64,000 bases of DNA from Pelargonium x hortorum. Lineage: Eukaryota > Streptophyta > Magnoliopsida > Geraniales > Geraniaceae. The stretch lies in the NCBI GenBank assembly GCA_036897525.1, contig JAYMTJ010000024.1:53416-117415 (forward strand), read 5' to 3'. Positions 1 to 11,625 of the stretch are shown here, in pieces; the stretch's first letter is position 1, and each line of letters begins with the position of its first letter. Made by a program: the position numbers and the translations under genes. The notes beneath the pieces are model-generated. The model saw nothing but the letters and a program-made list of their open reading frames with translations. It was not told where the DNA came from and did not search any database.

Positions 1-2292
1 GAACCTATTAGGAATTTTGAAGCTTCATTTAGGAGTCCAAGACCCCCCCGGATGGGTTAGTGATTTCAACTGGGAGATCCTCCATTTCAGTCAACGGTAG
101 TAAATGACAACAATACAAATTGAAATGTTGATATAAAAGAAACCTCAGATTTTTTTCAGCCTTTTCTTTTCTTTTCTATCGATATATCGAATTGCTTCTC
201 TCAGTAAATCTGGAAAACCTCGTTACAAAAGAAAAACTGCGTGGTGAAAACGGGTCGATTCCTTAGTACAATTTAGTTACTGGTATACCCCACCAGGAAA
301 TACTTGTATACTATACAATAAAAGAGGGATTAAGCCCTCCAAAAGTCTACGAAAGGTAAGCGCTGCTAGCTCGTGCTTTGTTATTTGCAATAAGAAAGTA
401 GTGTGATATAGTTTGTATCTCTAAGAGAAAGAGAGCGCCCAGTATTGTACTAGAAATTAACCCGGCTTAAGTCTTTCTGTCCTTTATTAAATTGAAATTA
501 GAAATTAAGGAGCCCGCTTCAACCCGGTACCGGAATTTGAGTAACTTATAAGGAGATCCTTGTTTATTGTCTTGATTCTTATAGGGGTCTCTCAGCGCCC
601 CGTTGTAATTAAAAAAATACAGTATATTAATATTAGGAACCCTCCGAATGTACAAAAAGCCTTGCCCTATAACTTTCTCTTTCAATAGGTTGACTTAATT
701 ACCTTGAATAGTAGGCCTTTACTTTTTAGCGAGTAAAACTAAAACAAGCATTCCTATTCTAAGTAAATTGAAGAGCATGCGATCCTGGTATATAGACCCT
801 CGGAGTACGGTTTCTTTATAAATAATGAGTAGATCCCGAGTTTATACTTTTATTTACAAGGATACCTTATACCTACAATATTCGCAACCCAGCTTTTTTA
901 AGCCCTTTTGTTAAATACAGGGCTGCAGTGTAATTCTACCCAACTTATTCACGTAACTTTATCTTATGACTTACCCTTTATTATAGGACATTCCACAACA
1001 GCAACAGTACTCTAGCTCTAAGTTTATTTCATTATAGGATAGGCAAGCTCTACTAGATAAAACTTATATTATTACTGTTCTTAGTCACCCTCCCTTTTAT
1101 ATCTTAAAAAACTAGCTTTGTTGAGGAAGAACAACTATTTAGTAAACAAAAGTAGCTCCTACAGCAAGGGTCCCTCTGAATTCCTTTTTGTTATCAGCGC
1201 GAGAAAGACTCTTTAAATCTGGTTACAACTATATTCAGATGAGAAAGCTATCCATAGGATTCTATTGCACTTCCGTTATTCCGGGTAACAGACAGCGGAT
1301 TTCCAGGACTAAAGAAAGGGGTTACTTAAATAAATAGAAATTGAGCATTTCGGGATAGGTAATTCATTTAGGAGAATCGCTAGCCGATTAGTCTATTTTT
1401 AATTAAGGTATTTTTAAGAAAGTGACAGGGTTTTACAAAAAGCTAGGAATTTTTACTGTACGGAGACTTTGGACTAAAAGTTGTCGTAAGGGGTTTCACA
1501 TAATAAAATAAATGTTTTCTTTGGGTTTGATTCAACCAACTCAGGGTGTAAGAGATAATTCCAACTAAAAATGACTTAACTTAGTCCTATTTTCTAACAA
1601 GTCCTAGACTTTTTGTAATAAGCTAAAAAATGTTTTTAATAAGTTGTAGGCTATGCTTGGTATCTGTACTTGAAATTAATATTATATAGGTATAGAGTCA
1701 AAATAGTGCTAGTTTTCTAACCTTTACTATTAAGAGCTAGAATGCTCTCTTCTCTATCAGCATCTTCTTTGTAGCCCAACTCTTACATCTATAACAGGGA
1801 ATTTCTATCCCGCCTTAGAGAATAACCTTCCTTAGCTCTATACTTGTCTTGAACCGAATAACAAAGTATCTGAGAGGAGTAATTCCCCCCTTTATTAAGA
1901 TTAAGACTCAAAACCAGGAATGAAAATTGCCGAGAATAACTACCAGACTCTGTTAAAGAAAAAACCTAAAGATTACGGCAAGTATAAAGAAGACCTTTTA
2001 TCTTGTAAATCCTAGAAAGAAAATAGACCCTTAAAATTAGACAAAGGTTCAAACCCCCATAGTATAAGACAGTCACTCTAAAGCTACAGAGTACAGAGAA
2101 TACTTGAGTTCAACTATCATACTACAAGAGCCCTAAAATATTCCTTAACAAATTCCTTTGATATCTCTTCTGACTTGGCTGTAACTCCACCCCTATCACT
2201 TGAGAATTATCTAGCACCAATATCTATATAGAATAGAAGTTTTTGCAATAGGAATTTATACTGAATTCGAGTTATTAAGAGTATGAAGATAA
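1..2292. other. A+T-rich gene-free stretch
   Basis: No gene or RNA was recognised. Stops are frequent in all frames; the longest frame (467-685, minus, 72 codons) matches nothing I know. A run of seven C lies at 44-50. Confidence 0.6.
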
Positions 2293-2360
2293 GCTTAGAT
2301 AGCTCAGTTGGTAGAGCAAAGAAAATCCTTCGGTCAGTGGTTCAAATCCACTTCTGAACA
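2293..2360 (+). pseudogene. trnF: Broken mitochondrial tRNA-Phe(GAA) copy
   Basis: The D arm (TAGCTCAGTTGGTAGAGC), the variable and T arms (GTCAGTGGTTCAAATCCACT) and the 3' acceptor strand (TCTGAAC plus A) match plant mitochondrial trnF(GAA). The anticodon region reads AAGAAAATCCTT where the normal gene has AAGGACTGAAAATCCTT. Five bases (GACTG), comprising part of the anticodon stem and the first three loop bases, are missing. The copy is therefore 68 nt and cannot form a normal anticodon arm. In the acceptor stem (GCTTAGA with TCTGAAC) the second pair is C-A, which C-to-U editing could in principle repair. I judge it a pseudogene; the origin from trnF is well supported. Confidence 0.82.
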
Positions 2361-5300
2361 AGTTTAAGAAAACCTTTATAAGCTAAGAATCTGTGTTATC
2401 CTATTCTTGGAATTTCGCTAAACAGCGTTTACTACTTATGGTTTTAGTGGTAGTAGAATTTTAAAGAAGTCAGTCAAGTAAAGTCGGGTTATAGTGTAAG
2501 TCTGTACTAGCTAATATACTACTAAATGAGTTAACCTTCTAACCAGGATTGGTTACTCGGTAATAGGGATTCATCTATGTACTTTTGTTTGTCTCCTCCT
2601 AAATGATAAACACAAAAGCACAGGAGGAATTCCACTTAAAAGTTAAGACTCTATTACTAGTCTATAATAATTCTATCTAATTTCTTTCTTTATTATAAGA
2701 GTAATCCAAATATACTATACATAGGGAGTAGCTTACAAGACCGGGTATCCATTATAACTTCTCCTGCAACTCGAAGTCAAAATACTCATTACTTAACTAT
2801 AGTATCTAAGACTATAAAGCTACAGGAATACACTATCTCTCTTATTTATACTTGCTTGCTCCTACTCGTGCACTTACTGCTCTTGCTAGTACTCCTTCTC
2901 AGGTCTGGCTTAGCATCCCCTTACTCTGACTGTCTTGCTAGCTACACTAAAAAGTGGTCCTCCTCCTTTGTTTGGTTAGTACTACTCTTACCGATACTGC
3001 TACTGCCAAGCTCCAACTCCTAAGGCATATGAAACAACAAGTCATGACGAATTAACAAGTGATGGGGTACTAATCTAAGTAGATATACTCATTATACTAT
3101 CAGAACACACCCTCCCTCGGATGCACTCGGGGGCTACACCTAAGCGACCCTACTTCCAAACAACAAATACAATCTCTTTTCCTCGGTTTGACTTTACTAA
3201 CCCTCCGCATCTGTGAACTAAAATAGGCACAACATTATTTACTGAGTTCTGCTTTACGGATATGCCATTGCTATATCTCCTTATCTGCGAGAGGCCTGCT
3301 CATTTGAGTTGTGATAACACAAGAAGTTTATCAGTGGTATTCTGTCTCTCTAGATTTTAAAAGGACTCATAAAAGGAATAACTTCAATTTATACTCTATC
3401 GGTTATGGTAAAATTTGAAACAAAAGCATTCTGGATAGTCAGTTGAACCTTATTTGGTTTAATCCCGAGAAGTCGCTGAGTACCTAGTAAATCTAGGTCT
3501 AAGAAGGACAAAGGCAAATAAATAGAAGGGCTTTCTTAAAACAGGGGGGGTTAGTTTAGTACTCAATCCTTGGCTTTCTAGATATAAGGTATCCTTAGTT
3601 AATTCGCAGAACTTCAATTTTAGTTATACTATTGAAAATTGAGAAAGTTAGAAGTACTTTTTTTTTACTTTGTTCTTAAGTACTTTATATGGCCCTTAGT
3701 ATTCTGTATTCTTGAGTTGGGATCTCCTTAGGTTCCAAAACCTTACGGGGCTCCCGAAATAGATATTAGGTAAAACTTTGAAGCGTGGAGGTCCACGTGT
3801 GGTAGGCTACAGTATTCAATATCATTTTTTTTTGTAGATTAAGTCTTTTAAAAAAATCTAAAGGATCCCGGAGCTTTCTTTGAACGAAGTGTTGTTATTC
3901 TAGTAAAAGTAAAGACTTCTTTTAGTTACAGTAAGAGATATTGTATCCATGTTTTTAAGGGGAGCTCTAGCAGAGAATCTGGGCTTGATATAAGGTATAT
4001 AGAAGTCGCTTGTCAAAGTAACGAAGAAGGTGTAAAACTTAAAAATAGATATGATATAAGTATATCATTAAGTGTTGTTGTTATATGTTACCTGGGAGAC
4101 GGAAACCCGATACAAGGAGCTATAGTTTTTGTATAGAGTTAAGGGTTGTTTCTCTTGGTAAAGTAAAAGATTTTCAGTCCTATGCACTATGCACATAGAG
4201 AGGAAGTTTCTTGTACTTCATTGGCCTTAAGGTGCTTTCTTTAAAGAGCTATTTGTGTCAATGGTTATCCAAAGCTTATAAGGTTTCCCTTGATATTTAG
4301 AGTACTTTTATTTTCCTAGGAACCTCACCCTTCCTTCTTTAAATATTGGGAAAAGTGCTATTTAGGCAAAGTATATTATATATAAAAAGGGAACTCTTGA
4401 GTTTTTTAAGCTGAAATTATTAGGTATAGGCTAAAGTCAGGCCAGGCATTAAGTAGGGTTCTTTTCTAGGCATAAGGTACTAAGGGGTTGACCCGGACTC
4501 AGATGTACAGCTCATAAAATAGAATAGTACTAATTTAAAGTAAACTCGAGTTCCGTAAATAAAGCCAAGATTCTCCTCGTTTGATACGGAAAGCGCACCT
4601 TTTGTAGCATATAGATACTCTAATTTAACAGAGTGCAGTCCTTTATTCTAAGTAGAATGTGTAAGCTAGACTCCGCGGAAAGTTTGTTCTTCTTAAGAGG
4701 GATGCATAAAATCTACTATCTCTTTATTTACCTCTAAATACTAAGTATCAAGATACTAATTGCAATGACAGAGAGTATATTCCTTGTCTTGTATATATAG
4801 TAGGTGTAGAATTATCTAAAGCAAAGCCTTCTCCATGTTTCAGCCGCTCGGATATATTTAAGTTTCATATGTTGTAATATGAGCTCCAAGGTATTATATT
4901 AATAAGCAGGGGAGCTTTAAGTCCTTGTAACAAATCCCTAACTCTTTCTCGTACTCTCTATTTATAGTGTAATAGTTCGTATTCATATCTCACGCTCTTT
5001 ACTATCTAAGTAAGTGTTCATTATATGGGTTCTTCCGTGAATGAGAAGCAGCATCCCTTAAAAAGAGTTTAGTACAAGTTTTGTTTACTACTGGACTTTT
5101 TAGGATTTTCTTTTTCGTGAGTCATAGGTTTAACTCGTGTGAATCGTCCGAAATCTTGGCTGATACTTAGTCTTAGTTTGCTTTCGATCGCCTAACCTCT
5201 TGATTATTTTAATAATAGCCTGACCTGTAATATCTTACTCTTATGGATCTTAGTAGCTTGTCTTATGGGTATTTCGATCTATAATCTATATTCTATTAGT

Positions 5301-8170
5301 ATTCTCTAGTCGTATATGGGTGGGGGTGGTAGAAGTCTTATATGTATAAGTAATACAAAACCCAGGGGAATTCTTAGCTGTTCTAGTTGTAGCTTCGAAA
5401 GGAAAGCCCTTAATAAAATAAAGGGAAATCTCTTACTGTCTCGGTAGCTAATCCAGGATATGAAATTCAAAACAAAGGAAATATTGACTTAAAAAAAATG
5501 CATAATCAATTTCGCGTATAGGATCTATAAGTTCCACAAGGCAATCCCAAAGATCGTTTAGGTAGTAACTCTTACTATTTTTATAAGTGTATTCTGCCTT
5601 TAAAGTATAAAGAGTACCCTATAGAGAAGATTTGCTTGTGCATCAGCCTAACTCTTAATTAACAAGGATTAATCCTGGCATTTTGACTGCAGGAGTCTCT
5701 GGGCCTGCTGATTAGGTTATGGCAAAACAGAAGTATTCTGAAACCCCTTATATCCTTCAAATTTTTGATGCTTCTCTACATAATTATACCCTATTTATTC
5801 CTATTCATTTATGTTCTCATTGATTGATTAATACCCTACCCTCTTCTTGGAGTATCAAAAAAAACCTTTACTTCTTTAAAGCACTGAAGTTAACAAACAG
5901 CTTTAGAAAAGTCAATATTTAGAAAACTCTTTTCTTAAACGAAAGCTCTTGTCCTTTTAAGGATGTTTTTACATTTTGCGCAGGAAGCCGAAGCCCTCTT
6001 TTTTAATAAATTAAGCCTTACTTTCACAAATTAACTTAATAATATTATAGGCCCAAAGGACCTGCTATGCCTTTAATATATGCTAAAAGGATTCGCAATA
6101 GCTGAAATTTGTTCCGAATTTTAGAAATTTGCGCTCAATGTTACAGAAGTCCTCAGAGCTTTTTTTTAGTTAATTACCGCGTATTTTGGAAACTAAAGTC
6201 AAACGCGTGTTGTAAAAGCCCCTCTATTTCGCGTATGCTATGCTCTTGGATTCCCGCAATATTAAAGTTAAGCTGAGAAGAGTCAAATTTACTGACAACC
6301 CCTCCTAGAAGGGAGAACAAAGCATAAGTAACTTCACAAAATCTGGATTCTATCCTAATTCTGAGAAAGAAGCTGCTTGTAGCTATATAGCAGGACTGCC
6401 TCTGGATGTAACGAAATTTTGACTCTACCCGATGGGTATCCAGGGGAAATTCTAGGAATTCAGAATTCATTAGACATCTCTTTTCTACAAGAGTTCTTGC
6501 TTGAGAAGGATCGGGTAATGGTAATAAAAAGTCAAACCAAGTTCCGTTCCAGAAACTGCTAACTAATATCAAAGCTCCAGCTTGTGAGAATTCTACAACA
6601 GGGCGGTGACCCTTAATTCGTTCGTAAAAAATCCATACTAAAACCTTTTTAGCCGTAACTTAGTCAGATCAAAAAACAGACCTAAGCTCTTTGCCTAATA
6701 AAACTTACTATATGATACCTTAGCTAAGACCCCCGGAATTCTTATCTTAATTCTAGATCTTGCTTATAAAGGTAACCAGAAGGTGAACTTTTGGGCACAG
6801 AACCCTCTAAAAGTCCCTAAACAAAGTGAAAAAATCTTACAATATAGTCGCATTCCCTCCTCATTTGAATATTAGAAAATCGGAGGGATACATGAAACAT
6901 GAGGTAAACTCAATTACAATTCCTGCATTAACTTTTCATTTTAAGGGGTAAACCTTAGCATACGTAGGAGAGGTGTTTAAAAAAGTAGCTTCTTTGCCAG
7001 GAATAGCTTTATCTATCTCTAATTAATAGGGTTAAAGAAAGGTACGGAGTTTAGCGTTGTTTGGTTTAATTTGTCTTCGTTATTCTTTAGCATTTCCATT
7101 TACTAAAGGGAACGGGATCCTTATCAAAAGCAAAAAGAGTTTAGGATAAGATTTTACTTTAGAGTTTTTTTTCTTATTCCTTATACTTCATTTAGTTTCA
7201 GTTCTCCTATTCCCTAACAATATCTTATCTTGATTATCCAGATGCATTCTAGGAGCCCGAGACTTATAAAATTCTAAATAGGAAAAGAACTTCTTGCTTA
7301 CTTATGGGCCTATATGTACTATACCGTACCCTCCTACCTAGAAACTTCTTTTAGATGTTTGCCCTCAGTACTATTTGTTAAGAAACTCCTACTATTTTAT
7401 ATCCCCCCCTATACCCCTGATTTCTAGATCCAGAATCGATAACCAAGAATCAAAGAAACAAAATAAGTACACAACGCCCTCCTAGCAACTCTCTATTTTA
7501 CTATCCTAAGATACTAAAACAAGTAGAACAAGAGTAAAACCCGACTTTAGACCTAAAGAAATATACTGAACCTAATTTGTAAAACACTAACTAGTGGGAT
7601 TCCCTGCCTTTAGAATAAGACTCTGGTTTAGACAAATCCCAATAAATGTGGGAAACACTCCTTCTTACTACTTTACTTCATGGACTGGGGGAAGGCAGCC
7701 TGTTAATGAGTTTTCCTTAGGTTTCTTTTACTAGGATACTGCTCTTTGAGTTTTATTCCGTCTATTACTTATATTCCATATTCCCCTTGAGGTTTAAGGA
7801 GTTCTAGTAAGTAGTTAAGGTCTATTTCTCCTGTCTTACTTTTTTGTATAGGGAGAGAGTCTAGGACCCTAGAGATATTAGATAGTGTTATTTTTCCCCA
7901 ACAGTCCCCGGGCGGAGGAAGGTTCATGTTATGCAGTATTCTAGATATACACCTACTTACCTTATAATCAACATCAAGAAAAACGGGCTTTCACTTCTTC
8001 ACAGGAAACTAGAAATTAATGACTTTACTTTAGTTTTTTATTCCCTACCTTAGCCTATAACTAGAGTGCAGAATACAGTAAGACATAAGTTCTAATCTCA
8101 TAAAGACTATTAATAAACCCGAGACTGCAAAGCCAACAACAGATAGATCAGAATCAAGAAGGAAAGCTCT
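2361..8170. other. A+T-rich gene-free stretch
   Basis: No recognisable gene. It holds many short A/T runs and one longer unknown frame (6174-6572, minus). The ends of the stretch differ in character: after about 8.1 kb the sequence becomes less A+T-rich. Confidence 0.55.
6174..6572 (-). CDS. Unrecognised open frame of 132 codons, probably chance
   Basis: This is the longest open frame outside nad4. As a 132-codon frame it starts with TTG; the first in-frame ATG, at codon 35, would leave 98 residues. There is no transmembrane pattern, repeat or motif that I recognise, and no neighbouring gene. The composition is that of the surrounding non-coding DNA. I regard it as a chance frame and list it only because of its length. 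Confidence 0.12.
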   Translation of the reverse strand: MILVSSFWNGTWFDFLLPLPDPSQARTLVEKRCLMNSEFLEFPLDTHRVESKFRYIQRQSCYIATSSFFLRIRIESRFCEVTYALFSLLGGVVSKFDSSQLNFNIAGIQEHSIREIEGLLQHAFDFSFQNTR

Positions 8171-9130
8171 TCGCTACAACTTAGAAGCAATACCAGCTAT
8201 TAGCATGAAAGTGAGAGTCCTCTGTCCATTACCAATAAGAATAGTTGAGGCAAGATTGATCTTGGAGGAAACCAAAGGCTCAGGCTTGATAGAAAGGGGT
8301 ATGTTGGATAGAGCTTTCTATTCATTCAAATTGAAGGTGACAAAGCTCTTAACCTTGAACTTGAACCTACGACTTCCGGGTCTCGAAGGTTTTGTTTGGA
8401 CTACTTTAGATACTGAAGGTAAGGTTAGCGAATCTGGGTTGGGCAGCGGAAAGCGACTACTTTACTTTTCGTCAGCATAGAGTGCACTCAGCGCATTGAA
8501 TGCGATTCTCTATCTAAGTGATTAGAAAGTCAAAACTAAGAACACTCTTGCTATACCATCACGTAAAATGAGACCTTTTCTAGTCTTTTCTTTGGAAGGG
8601 TTTAACACCTTAGCTTGGTTGGAGTTAGGGAATGTTTATTAGATTGGCACCTTAGACTGAGGTTATAAGAGAGACTGAGTTTAGGATAAGCATAGAAAGT
8701 GAGGGAAGTTGCACCTGCTATCCCAAATTCAACTACAATATAAGATCTTGCCTAAACTAAAACAAGAATGAGATTCTCTAGACTCTGTTATCTACCTTCC
8801 CTTCCAAAAGAAAGAGTCGTTTTGTAGTAATCTAGAGTCACTGAGTTTATAGGTTTATAGATTCTATTATATCAGGAGGTTCAGTACAGTTAGAACAATT
8901 TGATTTGAATAAAAAGTCATGGGTTCGAGAGATTTGGCACATTTGCATTGATTGGTGTTTTTCTGTAGAATTGCTTGGATTCGATTCAGAAGTTTACAGA
9001 ATTGAGAAGAGATTCAAGTCTATTCTAATTAGAGTCTGAGTTTTTTCTTAGTCTTATTGAAGAATTTATAGTCAAGTAGAATGTGTCTTGAAGTTAGTGT
9101 TAGCATTTTACGAGTTCGAAAGAAATGTAA
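8171..9130. other. Block of less A+T-rich intergenic DNA
   Basis: The sequence texture changes here: purine-rich phrases such as GATCTTGGAGG and CATGAAAGTGAGAG resemble the 51-64 kb region, and CATGAAAGTGAG recurs at about 56.46 kb. It includes the 91-codon frame at 8205-8480. No known gene. Confidence 0.4.
8205..8480 (+). CDS. Unrecognised open frame of 91 codons
   Basis: An ATG-started frame ends at TAG 8478-8480. The predicted product is basic and leucine-rich in its second half (KLLTLNLNLRLPGLEG) with no family I recognise. It lies entirely in a block of repeat-like intergenic DNA, which makes a chance frame more likely than a gene. Confidence 0.15.
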   Translation: MKVRVLCPLPIRIVEARLILEETKGSGLIERGMLDRAFYSFKLKVTKLLTLNLNLRLPGLEGFVWTTLDTEGKVSESGLGSGKRLLYFSSA

Positions 9131-11380
9131 GTTCCCGTTTTAAGTTATAAAAGGTAGGAAGTCCAGAATCCAGAAGAGCTCTTAATTAATAAAGTTGAAA
9201 GGAATTTCAGTATCAGTGTACTTACTATACTAATTGGGATTTACATTTGACTGCTGTGAAATACTTTATTACTCAAGTTTTAGTATATAGACCGTTACCC
9301 ACGTTAATCTAAATAGAATGAATTAATTGTTCTAATACTTATGAGGGTAGTTACTTCAATAGAACTGACTAAGAATTTATATGACTTATTTATAGAGCAT
9401 CTCTAATTAGATGTACTCTTCACTCATAACTTGTTGGCCTGTCCCAGATTATTTATTATATTATATAGTTAAAAAACCCCCTAAAACTTTTATGCATTCT
9501 TAGTTTTAGTAGCACAAAATCCGATCCGGAATAGAATACTCCAAAATCTCTTTTATTAACAACAAGGAAATATCCCTCCCTCAGCCCTTTCTCTTTTACC
9601 GGAAACATAGGACTTTGCCCCACTTTCTCTGCTGTAAACAACTTAAACCTCGGGAATAAAGGATACTGTTTGTTAGATATTACACATTTACAGCCAAGAC
9701 TTTCCTGTGTTCCTTATTGGAATCCCTCTTACTTGACTAGTTAGAGATTAGAAACTCCAAAGACTCTACTAGAACTTCCTAAATACAGACCTAAAGGGAA
9801 CTTCCTTGTTTTAGATGCCTCGATGTACCCCTCTTTATTCTTCTCTATCTTACTAGCTTTGTTAGTCTTCTTTGGAGCTATGCCTTTCTCACAGGAATTC
9901 TTAGAACCTACCAAACAGCTAGACTTACATACACTTAGATCCTGCCTAGCTATTAAGCCTAAAAGAAAACCCCGATTTGTAGTCAAAACTTCTGTAAAAG
10001 CAAATGCAAGGAATTAGAATGCTTTCTTAAAGTACTATCTTAGTTGGGCTCTAGTGCTTTCTTACTTTCTAATAAGAAGCTCAGGTATATGTACTAATGA
10101 GGGCTTATTTACTTGTTTTTCATTGAAAGTGTCAGTCTTTGAAATGACTTAGAGAAAAAGACTCCTTAATTGATGGAAAATGCAATCACTTAGGTACAAA
10201 AAGAAAAAGCCTCTCTTAAGTTAAAAAAAGTGTGGGTATTGTCTATGTAAGAGTCTCCCATGATATGAACCAAGAATTCCACAAATTCCAGAAAAAAGTA
10301 TTGCGATTATATTACCGCGCTTATCTAAGGGCCCTTTTCCCTGAGTATTCTTTTAGGATCCAAAAAGAAAACCTAACCCTTTTGTTCCCGTGCAGTTGGA
10401 ATTGGGTTTTTTCAAATAAACAAGAGCTTCTAGAGGCGGGGCAAAGAAAAAATCGGGTAAAGTCTGCTTTTAGAAGAAGTTCTATAATATAATTAGCTAA
10501 ACAAAGTAATTCAAAATACCCTTTCTTCAGAGAGACCTGGCGAAGCAACTCAGTTCAGTAGAGATAGACTCAAAATTGAGTTGTAGAGTAGAAAGGATTC
10601 CTCTGATAAAAAGTGTATGGCTTATGAGAGACTGACCTTGCCTATAAGAATCCGCATAGACGCATAGACAAAGTATTCCCTCAGATTAGCTTTTTTCTAT
10701 TTATTAATTGAAACCTTTACTCTAAACCGGAAAAAGAAGCTGTACTTATTAGATATTAGAGCTGATAGAATTCCCTAAAATCGGGTAAATTGAATTAGAA
10801 GCCCAAGCAATAGATTGGTAGAACACGGATGAACTTACAAGTTGTGTCATAGGTTCATGAAGCAAGCCCTGAAGTGAAGGATGTCTCACAGGCAAAGCAA
10901 AGGATTGAAGTGAAGAGATGTCCCTGCCCCCCAAAAGAGATCTGTTAGAATGTTTCCTATCGAAACTATAGAGTATCTTTGAGTCTGTTAGTGAGTTGAG
11001 AAACGTAGTATAACGGAGGATGCTTAACACATTTAAGTATATCTATAGTATATCAAGGTTACACACTAAAAAGACCAAAAACTTTAACTTGACTTATCAG
11101 AAAAATGCTTTAGTTTCAATATGCTCTAGAAAGAAATATTGACTATCTGGACCTGGAAATATAGGAAACAGGCTTCCTAAACACGTTGGATACTAAAAGC
11201 AGAACAGAAAGAAAATCCCCTTGAGCCTTAGAGCTAGACACTCTCGGAGTGAGATTTATAAGGAGCTCTTAAATACCTATTTATTATAAAGAAAAGAAGC
11301 CATTATTGATCGTACCACAACTGATCTCGCATCGATAGGACCTATTTGATTTTAAAAGCTCATTCCAGATTACTGTCTAT
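9131..11380. other. Intergenic stretch with small overlapping open frames
   Basis: Several 60-93-codon frames overlap on opposite strands (9456-9641, 9741-10017, 10232-10548, 10749-11030). None has a recognisable motif, and opposite-strand overlap is typical of chance frames. Around 10.75-11.0 kb the composition is again less A+T-rich. Confidence 0.45.
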
Positions 11381-11625
11381 CTAAATCCTCTCGGAGATGG
11401 ATTGCCTCCATTATTTCATTTCTATTTCAGGAGATCTCCTTACTACTCTAACCCTCGAGATTAAGCTCTCTCCCAGTAGCCGTCGTGGGACCGCAAGTGG
11501 TCCGCGTTCCTACTGTTGTCCGCAGTCCATAACCGGTGTTAGCTTAATGGAGGCTATTCTTCCCCGCGATCAGTTGAAAGAACCGCTGAGCTAACCTAGA
11601 CACCCAAAGTCCTATCCAGGATCAC
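11381..11625. other. GC-rich structured island, possible intron or RNA-gene fragment
   Basis: This stretch is markedly richer in G+C than its surroundings. It contains a small hairpin at 11488-11503 (GGACC, loop GCAAGT, GGTCC) flanked by GTAG (11476-11479) and CTAC (11510-11513), which could close a larger stem. Read on the minus strand it includes TTATGG next to GC-rich helices, as seen in group II intron domain I, and a tRNA-like phrase TTAGCTCAGCGGTT. None of this is enough to identify it. An open frame (11397-11594, plus) across it looks incidental. Confidence 0.35.

Noticed and set aside
10232-10548. Overlapping basic frames on opposite strands
   Set aside because: Neither strand shows a motif; opposite-strand overlap in A+T-rich DNA is expected by chance and no ribosomal protein signature is present.
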